The notes under the pieces: model-generated
Told to the model about the DNA's origin: nothing
Databases searched by the model: none
The model's input: only the letters and a program-made list of their open reading frames with translations
Shown: in pieces, positions 59,227 to 64,000 of the stretch
Numbering within the stretch: position 1 is the first letter of the stretch
Layout: the number at the start of each line of letters is the position of its first letter
Translations under genes and position numbers: made by a program
DNA from: Mycolicibacterium peregrinum
Lineage (GTDB): Bacteria > Actinomycetota > Actinomycetes > Mycobacteriales > Mycobacteriaceae
Length of the DNA: 64,000 bases
NCBI RefSeq assembly: GCF_002102345.1
Contig: NZ_LQPP01000004.1
Coordinates: 19,820 to 83,819, forward strand
Direction: 5' to 3'

Positions 59227-60216
59227 TCAGAACAGCGTGTACTGATCGCTCTCTGCGGGGGTGTCGCAGAACTCCTCGATATCGGCGCCACCGACGACAT
59301 GGGTCAGCAGGCCCATGAACGTCTCGTCGTCGAGCAGCGGCACCCCCAGCTCGACCGCCTGGTAGCCCTTGCCCTGGTCGGGTGCCGGCTCGTTGCAGAG
59401 CACCAGTGAGGTCTGCTGATCCACCAGATCGGTGTAGGCCAGCCCGGCGTGCAGGATGCGCTCGACGAGCTCCTCATGGGTGCGCACCACCTCCGCCGAC
59501 AGTGCCACCCGCATGCCCTGCACCAGTGGCCGCCCCGGCACGAAGACACCCGGGTTGGCGTACTCGCACGGCAGCCGTGAGGCCAGCACCTTCAACGGCC
59601 GCAGTTCTTCGTGGGTGACGTGGCCGTTGGGCCAACGGCGTCGACTCACCTCCCGCAGCGGCAGCCAGACCTTGCGGTCACGCGCGCGGGCCAGCGTCGG
59701 TTTGAGAATCTGTGCCAGCACCAACGCGTCGTCGAGGGCATCGTGAGGTTTCATCTGGCTCACGCCCCAGTGCGCCGCCAACGTCTCCAGCCGCAGATTC
59801 TCGGTACCCAACGCCAGCCGACGCGCCAGTTCGACCGTGCACATCACGCTGTCGACCGGCAGCTCAGCCCCGACCAGCTCGGCCTCGGCAGTCAGGAAGC
59901 TGTAGTCGAAGCCCACGTTGTGCGCCACCAGCGTGCGTCCGCGCAGGACATCACTGAGCTCATCGACGATGTCACCGAAGGTGGGTTGGCCTTCCAACAT
60001 CTCGGATGTCAACCCGTGCACATGGGTGGGCCCGGGATCCACACCGGGATTCAGCAGGGACGAGACGCTGCGCTCGACATTTCCGTCGTCCCCGACCGCC
60101 AACGCGGCGACGCTGACGATGCGGGCCTGCCCGGGCCGGAACCCGGTGGTTTCCACGTCTACGACCGCCCAGCCCGCTCCCGGCTCCTCCGCCGGCCTGC
60201 CCCACGCGCTGCTCAT
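59227..60216 (-). CDS. dnaQ: DEDDh exonuclease with BRCT domain (DnaQ-like)
   Basis: 3'-5' exonuclease homologous to the epsilon subunit, 329 residues. Exo I is VVDVETTGF, Exo II is LVAHNVGFDYSFL and Exo III is KPHDALDDALVLA (His and Asp of DEDDh). A BRCT-like domain covers about 225-310. The last five residues, QYTLF, resemble the beta-clamp-binding peptide. In mycobacteria proofreading is mainly done by the PHP domain of DnaE1, so the role of this protein is less clear (established knowledge). Confidence 0.92.
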   Translation of the reverse strand: MSSAWGRPAEEPGAGWAVVDVETTGFRPGQARIVSVAALAVGDDGNVERSVSSLLNPGVDPGPTHVHGLTSEMLEGQPTFGDIVDELSDVLRGRTLVAHNVGFDYSFLTAEAELVGAELPVDSVMCTVELARRLALGTENLRLETLAAHWGVSQMKPHDALDDALVLAQILKPTLARARDRKVWLPLREVSRRRWPNGHVTHEELRPLKVLASRLPCEYANPGVFVPGRPLVQGMRVALSAEVVRTHEELVERILHAGLAYTDLVDQQTSLVLCNEPAPDQGKGYQAVELGVPLLDDETFMGLLTHVVGGADIEEFCDTPAESDQYTLF

Positions 60217-60290
60217 ATTCGCCAGGATGGCACGCAGGCCCGACAGAGTCGGGCGGCACGCCTGCGTGTCGTGCCCCTAAAATCGCCGGA

Positions 60291-61511
60291 ATGCTGACCA
60301 TCCGTGGGCGCGCCGCTCTGGCCGCCGGAGCAACCGCACGCTGGGCGTCGCGGGTCACCGGCCGCGGTGCAGGCGCGATGATCGGCGGACTGGTCGCCAT
60401 GACACTGGATCGCTCGATCCTGAGCCAGCTGGGCCAGGGTCGCCGCAGCGTCGTCGTGACCGGCACGAACGGCAAATCGACCACCACCCGGATGACCGCG
60501 GCTGCCCTGGCGACGCTCGGCCCCGTGGCCAGTAACTCCGAGGGCGCCAACATGGATGCCGGCCTGGTGGCGGCGCTGGCCTCGGTGCGCGATGCCGAGC
60601 TGGCCGCCCTGGAAGTCGACGAGATGCACGTCCCGCACGTGTCCGACGCGGTGGACCCCTCGGTGATCGTTCTGCTGAATCTGTCCCGGGACCAGCTCGA
60701 CCGGGTCGGTGAGATCAACCACATCGAACGCACCCTGCGCGGCGGCCTAGCGCGGCACCGCGACGCGGTGATCGTGGCCAACTGCGACGACGTGCTGATG
60801 ACCTCCGCTGCCTACGACAGCCCCAACGTCGTGTGGGTGGCCGCCGGCGGCAGCTGGTCGGGTGACTCGGTGAGCTGCCCGCGCTCCGGCGAGATCATCG
60901 TGCGTGACGGACGGGACTGGCGCTCGACCGGCACCGACTTCAAGCGTCCGAGCCCGCAGTGGTGGTTCGACGACACCCGCATCTACGGGCCCGACGGTCT
61001 CGTACTGCCGATGACGCTGGCCCTGCCCGGTGCCGTCAACCGCGGCAACGCCACCCAGGCCGTCGCCGCGGCCGTCGCACTCGGCGCCGACCCGGCCGCC
61101 GCGGTGGCTGCGGTCTCCGGAGTCGACGAGGTCGCAGGCCGGTACCGCACCGTGCAGATCGGCTCTCACAACGCCCGGATCCTGCTGGCCAAGAACCCGG
61201 CCGGGTGGCAGGAGGCGCTGTCGATGGTGGACAAGCAGGCGGCCGGCGTCGTCATCTCCGTCAACGGGCAGGTGCCCGACGGCGAGGACCTGTCCTGGTT
61301 GTGGGACGTCCGGTTCGAACATTTTGACGACACTGTCGTGGTGGCTGCCGGTGAGCGCGGCACCGACCTGGCCGTCCGGCTCGGGTACGCCGGCGTCGAA
61401 CACTCACTGGTGCACGACACCGTCGCCGCGATCGGCTCCTGCCCGCCCGGGCACGTCGAGGTGATCGCCAACTACACCGCGTTCCTGCAACTGAATCGGC
61501 GGATCTCATGA
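60291..61511 (+). CDS. murT: MurT, Mur-ligase-like subunit of lipid II isoglutaminyl synthase
   Basis: With GatD it amidates the D-glutamate of lipid II. 406 residues. The ATP loop VVTGTNGKSTTTRM (Lys62) and the Mur ligase central domain are intact; a DUF1727-type C-terminal domain follows. The zinc ribbon of characterised MurT proteins has four Cys, but here only Cys196 (SCPRSGEI) remains of the ribbon region. The TGA overlaps the gatD ATG. It is 74 bases from the divergent dnaQ. Confidence 0.93.
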   Translation: MLTIRGRAALAAGATARWASRVTGRGAGAMIGGLVAMTLDRSILSQLGQGRRSVVVTGTNGKSTTTRMTAAALATLGPVASNSEGANMDAGLVAALASVRDAELAALEVDEMHVPHVSDAVDPSVIVLLNLSRDQLDRVGEINHIERTLRGGLARHRDAVIVANCDDVLMTSAAYDSPNVVWVAAGGSWSGDSVSCPRSGEIIVRDGRDWRSTGTDFKRPSPQWWFDDTRIYGPDGLVLPMTLALPGAVNRGNATQAVAAAVALGADPAAAVAAVSGVDEVAGRYRTVQIGSHNARILLAKNPAGWQEALSMVDKQAAGVVISVNGQVPDGEDLSWLWDVRFEHFDDTVVVAAGERGTDLAVRLGYAGVEHSLVHDTVAAIGSCPPGHVEVIANYTAFLQLNRRIS

Positions 61512-62218
61512 GTGCTGTGCAGATCGGGCTCGTGCTGCCCGACGTGATGGGCACCTACGGCGACAGCGGCAATGCGGTGGTGCTGCGGCAACGGTTGCGG
61601 CTGCGGGGCATCGACGCCGAGATCGTGGAGATCACGCTGGACGATCCGGTGCCCGACTCCCTGGATCTGTACACCCTCGGCGGCGCCGAAGACTACGCAC
61701 AGCGGCTGGCCACCAAGCATCTGATCCGGTATCCCGGTCTGCAGCAGGCGGTTTCGCGGGGCGCACCGGTGCTGGCCATCTGCGCGGCCATCCAGGTGCT
61801 CGGCCACTGGTATGAAACCTCGGCCGGTGAGCGGGTGGAAGGTGTCGGGCTGCTCGACGTCACCACGTCGCCGCAGGAAACCCGCACCATCGGCGAGGTT
61901 GCCTCGAAACCACTGCTGGACGGGCTGTCACAGCCGTTGACGGGCTTCGAAAACCACCGTGGCGGAACGGTTCTGGGACCCGACGCCAGGCCGCTGGCCG
62001 CGGTCACCAAAGGTGCGGGCAATCGCCTGGGCGACGGCTATGACGGTGCCGTGCAAGGCAGCGTCGTCGCCACCTATCTGCACGGGCCGTGCCTGGCACG
62101 CAATCCGCAACTTGCGGACCATCTGCTCTCGCAGGTCGTCGGTGAACTGCCGCCCCTGGAGTTGCCCGAGGTCGATCTGTTGCGCCGCGAACGGCTGGCT
62201 GCGCCTCGGCGGGTGTAA
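61508..62218 (+). CDS. gatD: GatD, glutaminase subunit of lipid II isoglutaminyl synthase
   Basis: Class I glutamine amidotransferase (CobQ-like) that supplies ammonia to MurT. 236 residues. Nucleophile Cys92 in LAICAAIQVLG; catalytic His192 in TYLHGPCLARNP. The GFENHRGGT segment is typical of the family. ATG overlaps the murT stop (ATGA), so equal amounts are expected. Confidence 0.94.
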   Translation: MSAVQIGLVLPDVMGTYGDSGNAVVLRQRLRLRGIDAEIVEITLDDPVPDSLDLYTLGGAEDYAQRLATKHLIRYPGLQQAVSRGAPVLAICAAIQVLGHWYETSAGERVEGVGLLDVTTSPQETRTIGEVASKPLLDGLSQPLTGFENHRGGTVLGPDARPLAAVTKGAGNRLGDGYDGAVQGSVVATYLHGPCLARNPQLADHLLSQVVGELPPLELPEVDLLRRERLAAPRRV

Positions 62219-62238
62219 CAACTGGCCAGTCGGCGGGA

Positions 62239-62952
62239 TCAGGACGCGAAAGCGTCGACCGCCCCGCCGATCCGTGCGGCGGCGTCGACGAGAATCGGTT
62301 CCCCATGGCCGAATCCGGCCCGCTGCGCACCCGTGGCCGCGAGAATCTCCACCGCACGTGAAGCGGCGGCCCGGTCGGTGTTGAAGACGCCGAGGATCAG
62401 CTGTCCGTCGAACTCCGCGATCGCATCACCGGTGAGCACGGTATCGGCGGCGGGCAGGTACAGCGCGATGCTGCCCGGAGTATGGCCGGGCACCCCGATC
62501 ACCCGGGCCCCGCCGGCGAAATCGAGAACATCACCGTCGCCGACCACCCGGTCCACCCGGCACGCCGGGCCGTGCGGTGCCTCGTCGAAGTCTCCCCGCA
62601 GCCTCCGCTCTGAATCCGTCAGTACGGGCAGCGGTCCGGATTCGTCGCCGCGGACGAAATCGGCGTCACCTTTACCCGCGATCACCTCCACATCGGACCA
62701 GCCGGCGATCTCGGCGGCCGCGCCGCAATGGTCCTCGTGAAAATGGGTGAGCACGATGCGCTTGACGTGGATTCGGCGCCGCCCCAGTTCGGCGAGTGCG
62801 TCGGCGATCAGCTCGGCACTGTCCGACCACCCGGTGTCGATCAACGTCACGCCGTCCGGTTCGGTCCACAGGTAGCTGTTGAGCAGGTAGGCCTGGCCGC
62901 CGGGAATCCGCAGCCGGTACAGCGATTCCGCCATCTGGAGTAGTTCAGGCAT
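62239..62952 (-). CDS. Metallo-beta-lactamase-fold hydrolase
   Basis: 237 residues. The metal motif is THFHEDHCG (HxHxDH), with further ligands in GVPGHTPGSI and TGDAI and the final FGHGEP His. It is a glyoxalase-II/lactonase-like hydrolase of unknown substrate. It converges on gatD with a 20-base gap. A strong inverted repeat lies 24 bases upstream of its ATG. Confidence 0.88.
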   Translation of the reverse strand: MPELLQMAESLYRLRIPGGQAYLLNSYLWTEPDGVTLIDTGWSDSAELIADALAELGRRRIHVKRIVLTHFHEDHCGAAAEIAGWSDVEVIAGKGDADFVRGDESGPLPVLTDSERRLRGDFDEAPHGPACRVDRVVGDGDVLDFAGGARVIGVPGHTPGSIALYLPAADTVLTGDAIAEFDGQLILGVFNTDRAAASRAVEILAATGAQRAGFGHGEPILVDAAARIGGAVDAFAS

Positions 62953-62976
62953 GGTCCCGACGCTACCGTCGTCCGC

Positions 62977-63033
62977 CGAAACCGCATTCCAGCAGGCTGC
63001 TACCCGCATTTCTTCTGCTGGAATGCGGTTTCG
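62977..63033. repeat. Perfect 19-bp inverted repeat between two minus-strand genes
   Basis: CGAAACCGCATTCCAGCAG (62977-62995) and its exact reverse complement (63015-63033) enclose a 19-base loop. The right arm encodes the last residues (ETAFQQ) of the protein at 63000-63899; the stop codon is in the loop. As RNA this is a very stable hairpin at the 3' end of that gene and could be its terminator. It may also be a short palindromic mobile element. No T-run follows. Confidence 0.8.
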
Positions 63034-63899
63034 CGGGGTGTGGAGCGAAGGGTGCCCTCCCAACCACGCGCTTTCAAAGCGGAGTAGGCGCGCTGGACGA
63101 CCTCGTGTTCCCGGTCTTCCTTGATCACCTGCATGACGTCCCAACCAAGTCGGCGAAGCTTCGGCAACACCTTCAAATCCTTGACGTACTGGGCACGGTC
63201 GGTCTGGTGCTGGCCACCGTCGTATTCCGAGGCAACTTGGAAGTCCTCCCAGCCCATGTCCACAGTGCGGATCACCTGCCCCCACTGGTCGGCGATGGCG
63301 ATCTGCGTTGTGGGCCGCGGCTGTCCGGCATCGATATAGAGCAGCCGCAGCCGGGTCTCGGGTGGTGACGCAGCACCGCCGTCGACCAGGGGCAGTACAG
63401 CCTTGAGCTTGGCCACCCCGCGGGCGCCTCGGTAGCGCTTGGCCAACATGAGGACATCCTCGGTGGAGAACGGGCATACATGCATGAGCGCGTCCAACCG
63501 CTCGAGTGCCTTCTTGCGTGGAAGGAAACGCCCGAGGTCGAATGCAGTACGTGCGGGTGTCGTCACCGGCATGCCTGCGACACAGGTGATCTCGTCGTCC
63601 GCGATGCGCTCGTGCCGGACGACGATGCCACGTGGCGACCGGATGTAGTCCCAGATGAGCTCGACGGCGACGTCGTCGTCCACCCACTCCGAGCCGTGCA
63701 ACGCCGAGGCCGCGACTCCGGTCACAATGCCGTTCCGCTGTGTCCACATCCAGGCTGCGGTGATGTGGTCCCGCAGCGACAACGCTTGCCCCTTGGGCAC
63801 ATGCACGTTCCGAAAGATCGGCCGATACCAGCGCTGCAATTCATGTCGTGTGACGACACCACTGGCAATCGCCTCGGTGCCGATCAATATCTCCCCCAT
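63000..63899 (-). CDS. AbiEi/DUF559-like protein with possible PD-(D/E)XK nuclease fold
   Basis: 299 residues. The N-terminal half resembles the type IV antitoxin AbiEi-like domain common in mycobacteria (GVVTRHELQRWYRPIFRNVHVP; ITAAWMWTQRNGIVTGVAASALHG). The C-terminal third resembles a Vsr/DUF559 endonuclease: PPETRLRLL (Glu), DMGWEDFQVASEYDGGQHQ (Asp, Glu) and LRRLGWDVMQVIKED. No partner toxin gene is visible in the window. Function is unknown. The bases after its start, 63900-64000, show no gene. Confidence 0.78.
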   Translation of the reverse strand: MGEILIGTEAIASGVVTRHELQRWYRPIFRNVHVPKGQALSLRDHITAAWMWTQRNGIVTGVAASALHGSEWVDDDVAVELIWDYIRSPRGIVVRHERIADDEITCVAGMPVTTPARTAFDLGRFLPRKKALERLDALMHVCPFSTEDVLMLAKRYRGARGVAKLKAVLPLVDGGAASPPETRLRLLYIDAGQPRPTTQIAIADQWGQVIRTVDMGWEDFQVASEYDGGQHQTDRAQYVKDLKVLPKLRRLGWDVMQVIKEDREHEVVQRAYSALKARGWEGTLRSTPRETAFQQKKCG

Positions 63900-64000
63900 G
63901 GGCCGATGCTTGCCGCCGGGTCCGACATTGATGATGGAAGAGCGTTACCGCGCAGGTCGTGACTCTGGGTCTGACTGACGCCCTGCTGGGTTGTCTTTAG

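Overview
The window is high-GC, densely packed DNA from a mycobacterium, most likely an environmental or rapidly growing species (Mycolicibacterium type). From about 13.3 kb to 62.2 kb it carries, in order and orientation, the block known in M. tuberculosis as Rv3698 to Rv3713: a GCS2 ligase, a methyltransferase, the ergothioneine operon egtABCDE, secreted and lipoprotein genes, asd-ask, leuA, dnaQ and murT-gatD. GTG and TTG starts and 1-4 base start/stop overlaps are frequent, as is usual in actinobacteria.

Region by region. 1-12.1 kb: the membrane core of an ESX (type VII) secretion system: mycP (cut by the window edge), eccD, eccC and eccB on the minus strand, with a second eccD and eccE on the plus strand and a DUF5336 membrane protein behind eccE. 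Two clearly different EccD proteins in one locus is the unusual point. 12.0-17.3 kb: an acyltransferase, a GCS2 ligase, a methyltransferase and a 13E12/DUF222 HNH protein preceded by a perfect SOS box. 17.3-22.6 kb: the complete ergothioneine pathway with overlapping genes. 22.6-28.6 kb: small secreted proteins, a Fur-family regulator with its own palindrome, a His/Met-rich membrane protein, a DUF4185 protein, asd and ask.

28.6-56.6 kb is accessory DNA between ask and leuA, which are neighbours in M. tuberculosis. Its first half (29.3-46.1 kb) is a Wzx/Wzy-dependent exopolysaccharide cluster: a polyprenyl-phosphate sugar transferase, two GT4 glycosyltransferases, a UDP-glucose pyrophosphorylase, a flippase, a polymerase, a chain-length protein with a degenerate kinase domain, twin exported beta-helix proteins, a BcsB-like protein, an esterase and a lipase-fold lipoprotein that has lost its nucleophile. 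The second half is a permease/cysteine hydrolase/GntR operon and a nitrogen operon (Amt, type III glutamine synthetase, three-part glutamate-synthase-like enzyme, FAD amine oxidase, cupin regulator) that resembles gamma-glutamyl-amine or N-methylglutamate metabolism.

56.4-64 kb: leuA behind a leucine attenuator with a probably leaderless leader peptide, a small SHOCT membrane protein, dnaQ, murT-gatD, an MBL-fold hydrolase and an AbiEi/DUF559-like protein bounded by a perfect 19-bp inverted repeat. I saw no tRNA, rRNA, CRISPR array or intact insertion sequence.
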